64,000 bases of DNA from Bryobacteraceae bacterium (GCA_025056865.1 JANWVO010000052.1:62001-126000), one strand, 5' to 3'; counted from the first letter of the stretch, positions 28,750 to 38,397 are shown. Notes: generated by a model not told the origin, from the sequence alone. Program-made: numbers and translations.

Positions 28750-30639
28750 ATGAAACGGTTTCTGGCGGGCATCTCGGCCGTTCTGATGCTGGCAGCCGCC
28801 GCTTTTGCCCAGGCGCCGCCAACTTACACCATCGGGAATTTCGCCGGCAACGGCGCGGCCGGCTTCGCCGGCGACAACGGCAAGGCGCCGGAGGCGCAGT
28901 TGAATTATCCGCTGGGCCTGGCCATCGACAGGTCCGGCAACATCTACATCGCCGACCAGATCAACCACCGCATCCGCCGCGTCGCGCCGGACGGCACCAT
29001 CACGACAGTGGCCGGCTCCGACAGCCAGGGCTCGACGGGCGACGACGGGCCGGCGACCAGCGCGCGGCTGAATTATCCTTCCGGAATTGCCGTCGACAGC
29101 TCTGGCGCGCTGTACATTACCGACACGATGAATCATGTGATCCGCAAGGTAGTGGTCGGCGGAAACATCACGAAATTCGCCGGCTCGCGCGGCGTTTCCG
29201 GCTTCCGGGAGACCAACTCGAAGGGCGAATATCTCGACGCGAAAGACGCCGAGCTGAACGCACCAACCGGCATCGCCATCGATGCGGCGGGCAACATTTA
29301 CTTCTGCGACACGCGCAATCACCGCGTGCGCAAGATCGGCACCGATGGGAAGATCCGGACCATCGCCGGCACGGGCGAAAAAGGCGAGACAGGGGACGGC
29401 GGCGACGCGCTGAAAGCGAAGCTGAATTCCCCGACAGGCGTGGCGGTGGACTCTGCCGGCAACGTATACATCGCCGACCAGTTGAACCACCGCATCCGCA
29501 AGGTGGATGCCAATGGCATCATCACCACGGTGGCCGGTACGGGCCTTCCCGGCTACTCCGGCAACGGCGGGCTGGCCACCCGGGCCCAGCTTTTCTATCC
29601 CTGCTGCATTGCGGTAGACGCGCAGGGCAACCTGTTCATCGCCGACCGCACCAACAACCGCGTGCGGCGGGTGGACGCGGCCACGGGCACGATTTCGCTG
29701 GTGGCCGGCACGGGACGCTTCGGCGATGATTACGATGGACGTCCCGCCGAGCAGGCGCGGCTGCGGTTTCCCATGGGATTGGCAGCCGACCCGCAGGGCC
29801 GCATTTACTTCAGCGACAATGCCAACAGCCGGGTGAAGATGCTCACGCCGGCTGCGCAGGGTCCGACGGGCGGGCTGGCCGCTCCTCCCTCCATCCGCGC
29901 CGATGGCGGCATCGCCGGCGACCCGAATTTCGGCGCGCCGCTCGCGGTTGCGCCGGGCGCATGGATCGAGATTTACGGAACGAACCTGGCCCCCTCCGAG
30001 CGCGAATGGAACGCCGGAGACTTCGCCGACGGCCGCGCTCCGGCGACGCTCGAGGGCACGACGGTCTGGATCGATGGCAAGCCCGCGCCGCTGGCCTACG
30101 TCAGCCCTTCGATGATCCGCGCCCAGGTTCCGCTGGACATCGACGGCTCGGAGGCCACAGTCGTGGTGGAAACGGCGGCGGGCCGCAGCGCGCCGCGCAC
30201 GCTGGGGATCGATCCGTCGGCAGCAGCGATTCTTGCCCCCGCAAAGCTGCGGATCGCCGGAAAGCAGTTCGCGGCGGCGGAGATTGCCAGCGAGGGCGCC
30301 TACGCCCTGCCGCAGGGCGCGCCGCCAGACCTCGCCGCCCGCCCCGCGCGTCCCGGCGACACGCTGGTGCTGTACGGCATCGGCCTTGGCGAGGTGACTC
30401 CGCGCGTCGACGCGGGCCAGGTGGCGCCCGGGCCCACCCAGGTGACGGCCTCGATGGTGGTGCGCATTGGCGGCATGCCTGCCGAAGTCCTTTACGCCGG
30501 GCTTTCCCCCGGCAAGGTGGGGCTGTACGAGATCCGCGTCACGGTGCCGCCACTGATGGAAACCGGGGCCGTTCCGCTGGAAGTGCTTGTCAACGGCAGG
30601 CCTGTTCCGCAGGAACTCTTCATCGCCGTGCAGCAGTAG
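28750..30639 (+). CDS. Secreted NHL-repeat protein with C-terminal TIGR03437 domain
   Basis: 629 residues with signal MKRFLAGISAVLMLAAAAFAQ (written here as a description; the cleavage is after AFA). Six NHL propeller blades follow, each with a pattern like GNIYIADQINHRIRRV and ITTVAGTG, spanning residues about 25-375. The TIGR03437 domain occupies about 395-629: PGAWIEIYGTNLAP, VWIDGKPAPLAYVSPSMIRA, GDTLVLYGIGLGEV and EVLYAGLSPGKVGLYEI. TIGR03437 is a domain described from Solibacter. The start at 28750 has GGAG upstream and gives a normal signal peptide; an in-frame ATG at 28693 overlapping the previous stop would add 19 polar residues. Probably co-transcribed with the preceding NHL gene. 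Confidence 0.87.
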   Translation: MKRFLAGISAVLMLAAAAFAQAPPTYTIGNFAGNGAAGFAGDNGKAPEAQLNYPLGLAIDRSGNIYIADQINHRIRRVAPDGTITTVAGSDSQGSTGDDGPATSARLNYPSGIAVDSSGALYITDTMNHVIRKVVVGGNITKFAGSRGVSGFRETNSKGEYLDAKDAELNAPTGIAIDAAGNIYFCDTRNHRVRKIGTDGKIRTIAGTGEKGETGDGGDALKAKLNSPTGVAVDSAGNVYIADQLNHRIRKVDANGIITTVAGTGLPGYSGNGGLATRAQLFYPCCIAVDAQGNLFIADRTNNRVRRVDAATGTISLVAGTGRFGDDYDGRPAEQARLRFPMGLAADPQGRIYFSDNANSRVKMLTPAAQGPTGGLAAPPSIRADGGIAGDPNFGAPLAVAPGAWIEIYGTNLAPSEREWNAGDFADGRAPATLEGTTVWIDGKPAPLAYVSPSMIRAQVPLDIDGSEATVVVETAAGRSAPRTLGIDPSAAAILAPAKLRIAGKQFAAAEIASEGAYALPQGAPPDLAARPARPGDTLVLYGIGLGEVTPRVDAGQVAPGPTQVTASMVVRIGGMPAEVLYAGLSPGKVGLYEIRVTVPPLMETGAVPLEVLVNGRPVPQELFIAVQQ

Positions 30640-30686
30640 CGGCCGCAGGGCTTCCGGCGCATGCACCCGCCCGGCCCGCGCGCCCG

Positions 30687-30692
30687 TATACT
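30687..30692 (+). promoter_or_regulatory. Possible -10 element for the hyp operon
   Basis: TATACT 18 bases before the GTG start of hypF. The surrounding GTATACTGGAATT is nearly identical to GTAAACTGGAATT at 43921-43933 before the TonB receptor. No clear -35 is seen. Confidence 0.35.
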
Positions 30693-30710
30693 GGAATTAA
30701 GGATATAGAG

Positions 30711-32906
30711 GTGCGAATTCGGGTCCGCATCACCGGCGCGGTTCAGGGCGTGGGCTTCCGCCCGCATGTCTTCCGGCTGGCGGCGCGGCATGGTGTGGCC
30801 GGATTCGTGCTGAATTCGGTGCAGGGCGTGCTTGTGGAAGCGGAGGGCGGCGATGGCCGGGTGCGCGCTTTTGTCGACGAACTTCGCGCCTCGCCGCCAC
30901 CGCTGGCCGTCATCGCGGGCTTCGAAACATTTGAAGTGGCGGAGCGCGGCGAAAAGGAGTTCCGCGTCGAGACGAGCGCGGAGGAGGGCGAGCCGGAAGC
31001 CTTCCTGCTGCCGGATCTTGCCCTGTGCGGCGAGTGCCGCCGCGAGATTTTCGATCCATCCAACCGCCGCTACCGCTACCCGTTCACGACCTGCACGCAT
31101 TGCGGGCCGCGTTACTCGATCGTCGCTTCCCTGCCCTACGACCGTCCGCGCACCACGATGGCGGACTTCCCGATGTGCCCGGCCTGCGAGGCTGAGTACC
31201 ATGATCCGGCCGACCGGCGCTTCCACGCGCAGACCAACTGCTGCCCGGCCTGCGGGCCGCACATCGAGCTCTGGGGGCGGGACGGGCGCGTCGCCGCTTC
31301 GCGGGAGGAAGCCCTACAGGCCGCGGCCAACGCTATTCGGGAAGGCCGCATTCTCGCGTTGAAGGGCATCGGCGGCTTCCATCTCATTTGCGATGCGCGC
31401 AACCGGGAGGCGGTCCTTGAACTCCGGCGGCGCAAGCATCGGCCGGCAAAACCTTTCGCCGTGATGCTGCCGGATCATCCTCACCCGCTGCTGCACACGC
31501 CGGCCTCGCCGATCGTGCTGGTCGAGAACACGCTGGCCCTTCCGGAAGAAGTTGCTCCGGGCAATCCGCTGCTCGGCGTGATGATCCCTTACTCGCCGTT
31601 GCACGCGCTGCTCCTGGCCGAGCTGGGTTTTCCCATCGTGGCCACCAGCGGAAATCTGACAGACGATCCAATCTGCCATGACGAGCGCGAGGCGCTCGTG
31701 CGGCTGGGCTGCGTGGCTGACCTGTTCCTCGTGCACAACCGCCGCATTCTTCGTCCGGTGGACGACAGCGTCGTGCGGGAGATCGGCGGCGAGCCGGTGC
31801 TGCTGCGGCGTGCCCGCGGCTATGCGCCCCTGCCGCTGGAGTCGCCTCGTCCGCTGCCCGAGCTGTTCGCCACGGGAGGCCACATGAAGAATACGGTGGC
31901 CTTCTCCCGGAACAGACGTGTTTTCCTGTCGCAGCACCTCGGCGATCTGTCGACTCCGGCGGCGCTGGCCCATCACCGGCGCTCGATGCGGGATTTCCAG
32001 AGCATCTACGGAGTGCGCCCGGCAGCGGCCGTCTGTGATCTGCACCCGGACTACGGCTCGACGGCGACAGCGCGCGAGCTGGGCGTCCCCGTGATCGGCG
32101 TGCAGCACCACGTGGCGCACCTGTTTTCGGCCGTGCTGGAACACGGGCTGGAGCCGCCGGTGTTTGCCGCCTCGTGGGACGGCACGGGCGCCGGCCCGGA
32201 CGGCGCGGTTTGGGGAGGCGAGTTCCTGGTGTGGGAGGGGGCGCGCGTCCGCCGCACGGGACACCTGCGCCCCTTCCGCCTGCCGGGCGGCGAGCAGGCG
32301 GTGCGCGAGCCGCGCCGCGCGCTGCTCGGCGTGGCGTGGGAGATGGGCAGGCCGGAGCTGGCGCGGCCGCTGTTTGCGGAGGGCGAGTGGACCGTGCTGG
32401 TCCGGATGCTGGAGCGCGGACTGAACAGCCCGTGGACGACGAGCGCCGGCCGGCTGTTCGACGCCGCCGCCGCGCTGCTCGGCCTGTGCGGGAAGCAGAC
32501 TTTTGAGGGCGAGGCGGCGATGCGGGTGGAGTTCGCGGCCCGCGGCGCGCGGCTGCCGGCCGCCGCGCCGGAGATCGAACAGGATTGGGCGCCGCTGTTT
32601 GAAGCATTGGCGGACCATTCTGTTTCCGTTCCGGAGCGCGCCGCGCTGTTCCACGCCGCCCTGGCCGCGGCGGTGGCGCGCGCCGCGGCGCGGGCTGGCG
32701 CTCCGCAGGCGGTGCTGACGGGAGGATGCTTTCAGAACGCCCTGCTGGCGGAGCTGGCCGCGGAGAAGCTGCGCGGCGCGGGCTTCCGCGTCTTCCTGCA
32801 CCGCGCCGTGCCGCCGAACGACGGCGGGCTGGCGGCGGGGCAGTTGCTTGCGGCAGGCTGGGAGGTGAAGCTCGATGTGCCTGGCGATTCCTGGCGAGAT
32901 TGTTGA
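30711..32906 (+). CDS. hypF: Hydrogenase maturation carbamoyltransferase HypF
   Basis: 731 residues. Acylphosphatase domain (ITGAVQGVGFRPHVFRLA) at the N-terminus, two C-x2-C...C-x2-C zinc fingers (CGECRREIF...CTHCG and CPACEAEYH...CCPACG), a YrdC-like domain (KGIGGFHLICDA, RKHRPAKPFAVM) and a Kae1/TobZ-like domain (LGDLSTPAALAHHRR, VQHHVAHLFSAVLEHG, SWDGTGAGPDGAVWGGEF). HypF makes thiocarbamate on HypE from carbamoyl phosphate, the source of the cyanide ligands of [NiFe] hydrogenases. The GTG at 30711 is chosen because AAGGA lies seven bases upstream and the acylphosphatase domain begins there. First gene of an eight-gene overlapping operon. Confidence 0.95.
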   Translation: MRIRVRITGAVQGVGFRPHVFRLAARHGVAGFVLNSVQGVLVEAEGGDGRVRAFVDELRASPPPLAVIAGFETFEVAERGEKEFRVETSAEEGEPEAFLLPDLALCGECRREIFDPSNRRYRYPFTTCTHCGPRYSIVASLPYDRPRTTMADFPMCPACEAEYHDPADRRFHAQTNCCPACGPHIELWGRDGRVAASREEALQAAANAIREGRILALKGIGGFHLICDARNREAVLELRRRKHRPAKPFAVMLPDHPHPLLHTPASPIVLVENTLALPEEVAPGNPLLGVMIPYSPLHALLLAELGFPIVATSGNLTDDPICHDEREALVRLGCVADLFLVHNRRILRPVDDSVVREIGGEPVLLRRARGYAPLPLESPRPLPELFATGGHMKNTVAFSRNRRVFLSQHLGDLSTPAALAHHRRSMRDFQSIYGVRPAAAVCDLHPDYGSTATARELGVPVIGVQHHVAHLFSAVLEHGLEPPVFAASWDGTGAGPDGAVWGGEFLVWEGARVRRTGHLRPFRLPGGEQAVREPRRALLGVAWEMGRPELARPLFAEGEWTVLVRMLERGLNSPWTTSAGRLFDAAAALLGLCGKQTFEGEAAMRVEFAARGARLPAAAPEIEQDWAPLFEALADHSVSVPERAALFHAALAAAVARAAARAGAPQAVLTGGCFQNALLAELAAEKLRGAGFRVFLHRAVPPNDGGLAAGQLLAAGWEVKLDVPGDSWRDC

Positions 32907-33126
32907 GATCACGGGCAGCGATCCGCTCACCCGCATGGCGCGCGTGCGCTTTGGCGGCGTCATCCGGGAAGCATCGCTGGCCTATGTGCCCGATGCAAAA
33001 CCGGGCGATTATGTTCTGGTCCACGCGGGCTTCGCGTTGCAGACCGTCGACGAGGAGGAAGCGCGCCGCACGCTCGAGCTGCTCGAGCAGCTCGGGCAGG
33101 CGGCCGGGGAGGAAAACGGACCGTGA
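32875..33126 (+). CDS. hypC: Hydrogenase maturation chaperone HypC
   Basis: 83 residues beginning with the diagnostic MCLAIPG; Cys2 binds the Fe(CN)2CO unit with HypD. The OB-like body ([33 protein letters not shown]) and a helical tail follow. It overlaps the end of hypF by 32 bases and shares a GTGA junction with hypD. Confidence 0.95.
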   Translation: MCLAIPGEIVEITGSDPLTRMARVRFGGVIREASLAYVPDAKPGDYVLVHAGFALQTVDEEEARRTLELLEQLGQAAGEENGP

Positions 33127-34214
33127 AGCATCTGGACGAGTACCGCGACGCGGCGCGCGTGCGCGGGCTGGCCGCGGAATTGCGGCGCGTGGCGAAGCGT
33201 CCCTGGCGGATCATGGAGATCTGCGGCGGCCAGACCCATGCCATCCTGCGCTTCGGCGTCGACCAGCTTCTGCCGCCGGGGCTGGAGCTGGTGCACGGCC
33301 CCGGCTGCCCGGTCTGCGTCACGCCGCTGGAACTGATCGACAAGGCGATCGAGCTCGCCTTCCGCCCGGGCGTCGTGCTGGCGTCGTTCGGCGACATGCT
33401 GCGCGTGCCGGGCTCCCGGACGGATCTTCTTTCGGCGCGGGCGCGCGGGGCGCGAGTCGCCGCAGTGTACTCGCCTCTGGATGCGGTGCGGCTGGCGGAA
33501 ATGCGGCCGGACGAGCATGTTGTTTTCTTCGCGGTAGGATTCGAGACCACCGCACCCGGCGTCGCGCTTGCACTGAAGCGGGCGCGGCAGGCGCTCATCT
33601 TCAACTTTTCCATCCTCGCGGCTCACGTGCTGGTGCCGCCGGCGCTGCGCGCGATTCTGGGCGCGCCGGGCAACCGGATTCAGGGGCTTCTGGCCGCAGG
33701 CCACGTATGCACGGTGGAGGGCTACGTGGACTACGAGCCGATCGCGCGGGAATTCAGAGTGCCGATTGTCGTCACCGGATTCGAGCCGGCCGATCTGATG
33801 CTCGGCCTGCTGATGTGCGTGCGGCAGCTCGAGCAGGACCGGGCGGAGGTGGAGAACCAGTACGCCCGTGCGGTGCGCCGCGAGGGCAACCCGGCAGCCC
33901 GCGCGCTGGTGCGGGAGATCTTCGAGCCATGCGACCGGAACTGGCGCGGCATCGGGCGGATTCCGATGAGCGGTCTCCGGCTTCGCAGAGAGTGGGCGGA
34001 GTTCGATGCCGAACAGCGGTTCCCGCTCGAGACAGGCCAGGTGCAGGAATCCGCCCTCTGCATCAGCGGGCTGGTGCTACAGGGCGCGAAGCGGCCGGTG
34101 GAATGCCCGGCGTTCGGGCGCGAATGCACGCCGGATCATCCGCTGGGCGCGCCGATGGTGTCGAGCGAAGGAGCCTGCGCCGCCTATTACCGCTACGGGA
34201 GGCAGCATGTCTGA
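33123..34214 (+). CDS. hypD: Hydrogenase maturation Fe-S protein HypD
   Basis: 363 residues. Conserved [34 protein letters not shown] and the C-terminal cysteine cluster [17 protein letters not shown]...EGACAAYY that binds a [4Fe-4S] cluster. HypD with HypC is the scaffold on which the iron receives CN and CO ligands. The start is GTG within a GTGA overlap with the hypC stop; a GGGGAGG-like stretch lies about 12 bases upstream. Confidence 0.96.
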   Translation: MKHLDEYRDAARVRGLAAELRRVAKRPWRIMEICGGQTHAILRFGVDQLLPPGLELVHGPGCPVCVTPLELIDKAIELAFRPGVVLASFGDMLRVPGSRTDLLSARARGARVAAVYSPLDAVRLAEMRPDEHVVFFAVGFETTAPGVALALKRARQALIFNFSILAAHVLVPPALRAILGAPGNRIQGLLAAGHVCTVEGYVDYEPIAREFRVPIVVTGFEPADLMLGLLMCVRQLEQDRAEVENQYARAVRREGNPAARALVREIFEPCDRNWRGIGRIPMSGLRLRREWAEFDAEQRFPLETGQVQESALCISGLVLQGAKRPVECPAFGRECTPDHPLGAPMVSSEGACAAYYRYGRQHV

Positions 34215-35226
34215 GTTCTCTTTGGCCTGCCCTGCTCCGCTGGCCGAACGCGAGCGCGTGCTGATGGCGCACGGAGGCGGCGGGCGGCTGATGCGCGAGC
34301 TGATCGAGAGGCTTTTCGCGCCGCGCTTTTCACCGGAGCATGAAACGGATGCGGCGCTGCTGGCGCTGGGCGCAAAGCGGCTGGCGTTCACGACGGACTC
34401 GTTCGTCGTCAGCCCGCCCTTCTTTCCCGGCGGCGACATCGGCTCGCTGGCCGTGCACGGCACGGTGAACGACCTGGCAATGATGGGCGCCGAGCCGGTG
34501 GCGCTGTCGGCGGCATTCATCCTGGAGGAAGGACTGGAGCTGGACGTGCTGCGCCGCGTGGCGGATTCGATGGCCGCCGCGGCAAGGGCCGCCGGCGTGC
34601 GCATCGTCACCGGCGACACGAAAGTCGTGGAGCGCGGGCGCGCCGATCAGCTTTACATCACGACATCGGGCGTCGGCGTGCTGATCCACGACGGCGAGCT
34701 GGCGCCCTGGCGCGTCGCGGAGGGCGACGAGATCGTGCTCTCGGGCGATATCGGACGCCACGGCATGGCGGTGATGAGCGCGCGCGAGGGGCTCGCGTTC
34801 GAGCCGGAGATCCTGTCTGATTCGGCGCCGCTGCACCGCGAGGCGCTCGGACTGCTGCGCCATGGGATCCGCGTGCACTGCATGCGCGATCTCACGCGCG
34901 GCGGGCTGGCGTCCGCAGTCATTGAAATCGCCCGCGCAGGCAAGGCGGACATCGAGCTGGAAGAGAGCCGCATTCCGGTGCGCGAGGATGTGCGCGCGGC
35001 ATGCGAACTGCTGGGCCTGGATCCGCTCTACGTCGCCAATGAAGGGCGCTTCGTGGCGTTCGTCGCCGAAGGCGACGGCGGGCGCGCGGCGGCGCTGCTG
35101 CCCGGAGGCACGGTCATCGGGCGGGTAAAGAAGCCCGGCGCCGGAGCGGTCACTCTGCGGTCCGTGATCGGAGCCACGCGAATGCTGGACCTGTTGAGCG
35201 GCGAGCAGTTGCCGAGGATCTGCTGA
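34207..35226 (+). CDS. hypE: Hydrogenase maturation dehydratase HypE
   Basis: 339 residues of the AIR-synthase/selenophosphate-synthase fold: [67 protein letters not shown] and [11 protein letters not shown]. The C-terminus ends in LPRIC, whose last Cys is thiocarbamoylated by HypF and dehydrated to thiocyanate. Start ATG 34207 overlaps hypD by eight bases and begins just before the conserved region; more upstream in-frame starts would run inside hypD. Confidence 0.95.
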   Translation: MSEFSLACPAPLAERERVLMAHGGGGRLMRELIERLFAPRFSPEHETDAALLALGAKRLAFTTDSFVVSPPFFPGGDIGSLAVHGTVNDLAMMGAEPVALSAAFILEEGLELDVLRRVADSMAAAARAAGVRIVTGDTKVVERGRADQLYITTSGVGVLIHDGELAPWRVAEGDEIVLSGDIGRHGMAVMSAREGLAFEPEILSDSAPLHREALGLLRHGIRVHCMRDLTRGGLASAVIEIARAGKADIELEESRIPVREDVRAACELLGLDPLYVANEGRFVAFVAEGDGGRAAALLPGGTVIGRVKKPGAGAVTLRSVIGATRMLDLLSGEQLPRIC

Positions 35227-35574
35227 ATGCACGAGCTGGCGATCACGCAGGCGATGCTGGACGTCGTGCTGAAGCACGCGGGCGGGGCGCGCGTCCGCAA
35301 AGTGAATGTGACCGTGGGGGAATGGACGGGCTACGTGGGCGAGTCGATCGAGCTCTTCTGGCAGGAGCTGGCGCGGGGAACGGCAGCCGAGGGCGCGCGG
35401 CTGGAGTTCCGCTTCGAGCCGGCGTTGCTGCGCTGCCGCGCCTGCGGCGAGCGGTTCCCCGTCGATGGAAGCGGACTGGAGTGCCCCCGCTGCGGCTCGC
35501 TCGGCGGCGAGCCGGCGGGCGGACAGGATTGCACGGTGGACTCGATCGAGGTGGAAGGAGGCGAAGGGCCATGA
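35227..35574 (+). CDS. hypA: Hydrogenase nickel-insertion protein HypA
   Basis: 115 residues starting MHE, where the N-terminal amine and His2 bind nickel. The zinc site is C70-x2-C73...C86-x2-C89 (CRACGERF, CPRCGS). HypA delivers nickel to the large hydrogenase subunit with HypB. It begins directly after the hypE stop codon and overlaps hypB by four bases. Confidence 0.95.
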   Translation: MHELAITQAMLDVVLKHAGGARVRKVNVTVGEWTGYVGESIELFWQELARGTAAEGARLEFRFEPALLRCRACGERFPVDGSGLECPRCGSLGGEPAGGQDCTVDSIEVEGGEGP

Positions 35575-36233
35575 GCACGACAGTGCCGGTCGTGGAACGG
35601 GTGCTGAGCGCCAATGACGCGGTGGCGGCGGAGGTGCGCGCGCGGCTGGACGGGCTGGGCATTTATTGCGTCAATCTCATGGCCAGCCCGGGCGCGGGCA
35701 AGACTTCGCTGATCGAACGCACGGTGGCCGCGCTCAAAGGGGAAATCCCCATCGGCATGATCAACGGCGACACGTCGGCAGCGGCGTTTGACGCCGAGCG
35801 CGGACAGACGGCGGGAGCCGCCGCCGTGCACGTCAACACGGGCGGCAAGTGCCATCTGGAGGCGTCCATGGTGCGGGACGCGCTGGCGCTGCTGCCGCTG
35901 GAAAGAATCCGGCTGCTGCTTGTGGAGAACGTGGGCAACCTGGTCTGTCCGATGAGCTGGAAGCTGGGCGCGCACGCCAATGTGCTCATCAGCTCGGTGG
36001 CTGAAGGCGACGACAAGCCGTACAAGTACCCGAAGATGTACGCCGGCGTGGACGTGCTGGTGCTGAACAAGATCGACCTGCTGCCCCATGTCGATTTCGA
36101 CCGCGGGCGCTTCCTGCGCGGCGTGGAAGCCCTGAACGCGGGGCTGCGCAGCTTCGAGCTGAGCTGCCGCACGGGCGAAGGGCTGGAGGCGTGGCTCGAA
36201 TGGCTGAGGGAACAGACGCGGCGCGCACGCTGA
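35571..36233 (+). CDS. hypB: Hydrogenase nickel-insertion GTPase HypB
   Basis: 220 residues of the SIMIBI GTPase class: P-loop MASPGAGKTSLIERT, switch region GMINGDTSAAAFDAERG, VHVNTGGKCHLEASMV, VENVGNLVCP and LNKIDLLP. It lacks the N-terminal CxxCGC and the His-rich stretch found in some HypB proteins, so it resembles the minimal form. Start ATG 35571 in an ATGA overlap with hypA. It overlaps the protease gene downstream by 34 bases. Confidence 0.95.
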   Translation: MSTTVPVVERVLSANDAVAAEVRARLDGLGIYCVNLMASPGAGKTSLIERTVAALKGEIPIGMINGDTSAAAFDAERGQTAGAAAVHVNTGGKCHLEASMVRDALALLPLERIRLLLVENVGNLVCPMSWKLGAHANVLISSVAEGDDKPYKYPKMYAGVDVLVLNKIDLLPHVDFDRGRFLRGVEALNAGLRSFELSCRTGEGLEAWLEWLREQTRRAR

Positions 36234-36721
36234 TCGCAGCGCTGGGCAACCCGTTGATGGGCGACGACGGCGCGGGCGCGGCCATCCTGGAAGAGCTGCG
36301 CCGGCGCGGGGCGGCGGCCCGCGCGCGTCTGCACGACGCGGGCGCGGCGGGGGTGGATCTGCTGCTGGAACTGGAAGGCGTGGAGACACTCGTCCTGCTT
36401 GATGCGGTGTGCTCGGAGGACATGCCGGGCACGGTGTGCGTGCTTCAGGACGAAGAGATTCTCCAGTACGCGGAGCAGCGCGGCATGGGTTCGCACCAGC
36501 CGTCGCTGGCGGACACGCTGCGCCTGGCCGGGCGGCTCTCGCTCAAACCGCGGCGGATCCTCGTGGTCGGCATCGCAGCACGGCAGTTCGGCCTCGGTGC
36601 CGGGCTCAGCCCGGAAGTGCAGGCGGCGGTGGCCGAGGCAGCAGACGCCGTGGCGAGACGGCTCGGCTGGGAAGCAGACAGCGCCGGCGCGCCTGATACA
36701 CTGGTGCCGGGAGCGGAATGA
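36200..36721 (+). CDS. Hydrogenase maturation protease (HyaD/HybD family)
   Basis: 173 residues. The N-terminal TLIAALGNPLMGDDGAGAAILEEL matches the GN-x-L-x-x-DDG motif (Asp binds nickel) and VLLDAVCSEDMPGTV the second conserved Asp; SHQPSLADTLRLA supplies a conserved His. Such endopeptidases remove the C-terminal tail of the large [NiFe] hydrogenase subunit after nickel insertion. Start 36200 is preferred because GGAGG lies ten bases upstream; a GTG at 36191 is possible. The gene is within the hyp operon, and its stop overlaps the next ATG. Confidence 0.9.
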   Translation: MAEGTDAARTLIAALGNPLMGDDGAGAAILEELRRRGAAARARLHDAGAAGVDLLLELEGVETLVLLDAVCSEDMPGTVCVLQDEEILQYAEQRGMGSHQPSLADTLRLAGRLSLKPRRILVVGIAARQFGLGAGLSPEVQAAVAEAADAVARRLGWEADSAGAPDTLVPGAE

Positions 36722-38394
36722 GCAGGCGCTGGGCAGCGGCGGCAGCGGTTCTGGCGGGCGTGCTTCTTTCCGCATTTCGAGCGCCCGCGCCCGAATCCCC
36801 CATCCATTTCGCCGGCCGGCGCCTTGATTTCTTCCTCGACAACGACGAATCCCCGAAACGCCGCGCGCCCGAGACGATGGCCGGCGGCATGGCCGCCTTC
36901 GACTACGACAACGACGGCGACCTCGACCTTTTCTTCTGCAACGGAGCGGATCTCTCCACGCTCGAGAAGAAGGGGCCGAAGCACTGGAACCGCCTCTACG
37001 CCAACGACGGGCGCGGCCATTTCACCGACATCACCGCGAAGGCCGGATTGCAGGGTTCAGGCTACGACACCGGAGCCGCTGTCGGCGACTTCGACAACGA
37101 CGGCTGGCTGGATCTCTTCGTCGCCGGCGTGCACCGCAACACGCTCTACCGCAACAACGGCGACGGCACGTTCACGGACGTCACCGCGAAGGCGGGCCTG
37201 CCGCCCGCGCGGTTGCCGAAGTTCGGTCCCCTCTGGGCCGTATCGGCGGTATGGACTGACGTCAATCTCGACGGATTTCTCGATCTTTTCATCGTCAATT
37301 ATCTGCTCTGGGAGGAAAAAACCGAGCCGTCCTGCCCGTATGAGGGCCGGAATGAATATTGCCATCCCAAGTATTACAGGGAAATTCCGAACCAGCTTCT
37401 TCTGAACAACGGCAACGGGACCTTCACCGATGCGAGCGAGCGCAGCGGCATCGGCCTTCAGCCGGGCAAGGGCATGGGAGCGGGCGCTGCCGACTTCGAC
37501 CTGGACGGCAGGCCGGACATCTTTGTCTCCAACGACAAGCTGTTCAATTTCTTCTTCCACAACCTGGGCGGCGGAAAATTCGAGGAAAAAGCCTTCGAAT
37601 TGGGTGTCGCGCTGGCCGAGCACGGAAACATGATTTCCGGGATGGGCGTGGATTTCCGCGATCTGGACAACGACGGCTTTCCGGATATTGTGCTGGTAGC
37701 GCTCGACAATGAGACGTTTCCGGTGTTCCAGAACACGGGCAGAGGGTCGTTCCGCGAAGTCACGGCTTCCACGGGCATGACGGCCCTGTCCCGCTCCATG
37801 GCGGGCTACGGGCCCACGCTCGCCGACTTCGACAACGACGGCTGGAAAGACCTGCTGGTGACGCGGGGCCATGTGCAGTCGCCCCTGATGGAGCCGCGGG
37901 TGCAGATCAACCAGCACAACAGCGTGTTCCGCAATCTCGGCAAAGGGAGGTGGCAGGCGCTGACCGCAGAGGCAGGCCTTGACGCCCTGCCGCCGGCGCG
38001 GCACCGCGGATCGGCCGTAGGCGATTTCAACGGAGACGGGCGGCTGGATTTCGCCGCCACCGCACTGAACGGCTCCGCCGAGCTATGGATCAACGACAGC
38101 CTGGGCGCCAATCACTGGATCGCTTTCCGCCTGCGCGGCACGCGGTCGCCGCGCGACGGACAGGGCGCCAGGGTGCGGGTCGTGAGCCGGGGGCTCACGC
38201 AGCACAACCACGTGGCCTTCACGGTGGGCTACGCCAGTGCGAGCGCCGGCCCGCTGCATTTCGGGCTGGGCGCCGACGACAGCGCTGATCTGGTGGAAAT
38301 CGTCTGGCCCTCCGGCCAGCGGCAGGAGCTCCGCCACCTGAAGGCGGGCCGCGTCTACGACGTCACGGAGCCGGAAGGCCCCGCAGACCATTGA
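36718..38394 (+). CDS. Exported FG-GAP/VCBS-repeat protein with ASPIC/UnbV domain (CRTAC1-like)
   Basis: 558 residues with a signal-like N-terminus (RRWAAAAAVLAGVLLSAFRA). Repeats of the calcium-binding FG-GAP type, e.g. FDYDNDGDLDLFF, GDFDNDGWLDLFV, ADFDLDGRPDIFV, DLDNDGFPDIVL and DFNGDGRLDF, spread over residues about 55-445. The C-terminal ASPIC/UnbV domain is FRLRGTRSPRDGQGARVRV...FGLGADDSADLVEIVWPSGQRQEL. These proteins are integrin-alpha/cartilage acidic protein-like and typically extracellular. Coupling through ATGA to the hyp operon is odd, since no hydrogenase link is known; it may be incidental. Confidence 0.9.
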   Translation: MSRRWAAAAAVLAGVLLSAFRAPAPESPIHFAGRRLDFFLDNDESPKRRAPETMAGGMAAFDYDNDGDLDLFFCNGADLSTLEKKGPKHWNRLYANDGRGHFTDITAKAGLQGSGYDTGAAVGDFDNDGWLDLFVAGVHRNTLYRNNGDGTFTDVTAKAGLPPARLPKFGPLWAVSAVWTDVNLDGFLDLFIVNYLLWEEKTEPSCPYEGRNEYCHPKYYREIPNQLLLNNGNGTFTDASERSGIGLQPGKGMGAGAADFDLDGRPDIFVSNDKLFNFFFHNLGGGKFEEKAFELGVALAEHGNMISGMGVDFRDLDNDGFPDIVLVALDNETFPVFQNTGRGSFREVTASTGMTALSRSMAGYGPTLADFDNDGWKDLLVTRGHVQSPLMEPRVQINQHNSVFRNLGKGRWQALTAEAGLDALPPARHRGSAVGDFNGDGRLDFAATALNGSAELWINDSLGANHWIAFRLRGTRSPRDGQGARVRVVSRGLTQHNHVAFTVGYASASAGPLHFGLGADDSADLVEIVWPSGQRQELRHLKAGRVYDVTEPEGPADH

Positions 38395-38397
38395 GCG

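Noticed and set aside
28900-29830. Possible tandem DNA repeat array in the second NHL gene
   Set aside because: The repetition comes from NHL protein repeats with drifting codons, not from a nucleotide-level tandem or CRISPR array.
25913-30666. Two long minus-strand frames (887 and 700 residues) opposite the NHL genes
   Set aside because: The NHL repeats on the plus strand give the antisense frames a repeated Arg/Asp/His pattern; they have no family features.
29961-30710. A long in-frame extension upstream of hypF
   Set aside because: It lies inside the second NHL/TIGR03437 gene in another frame; the hypF acylphosphatase domain and a Shine-Dalgarno fix the start at 30711.
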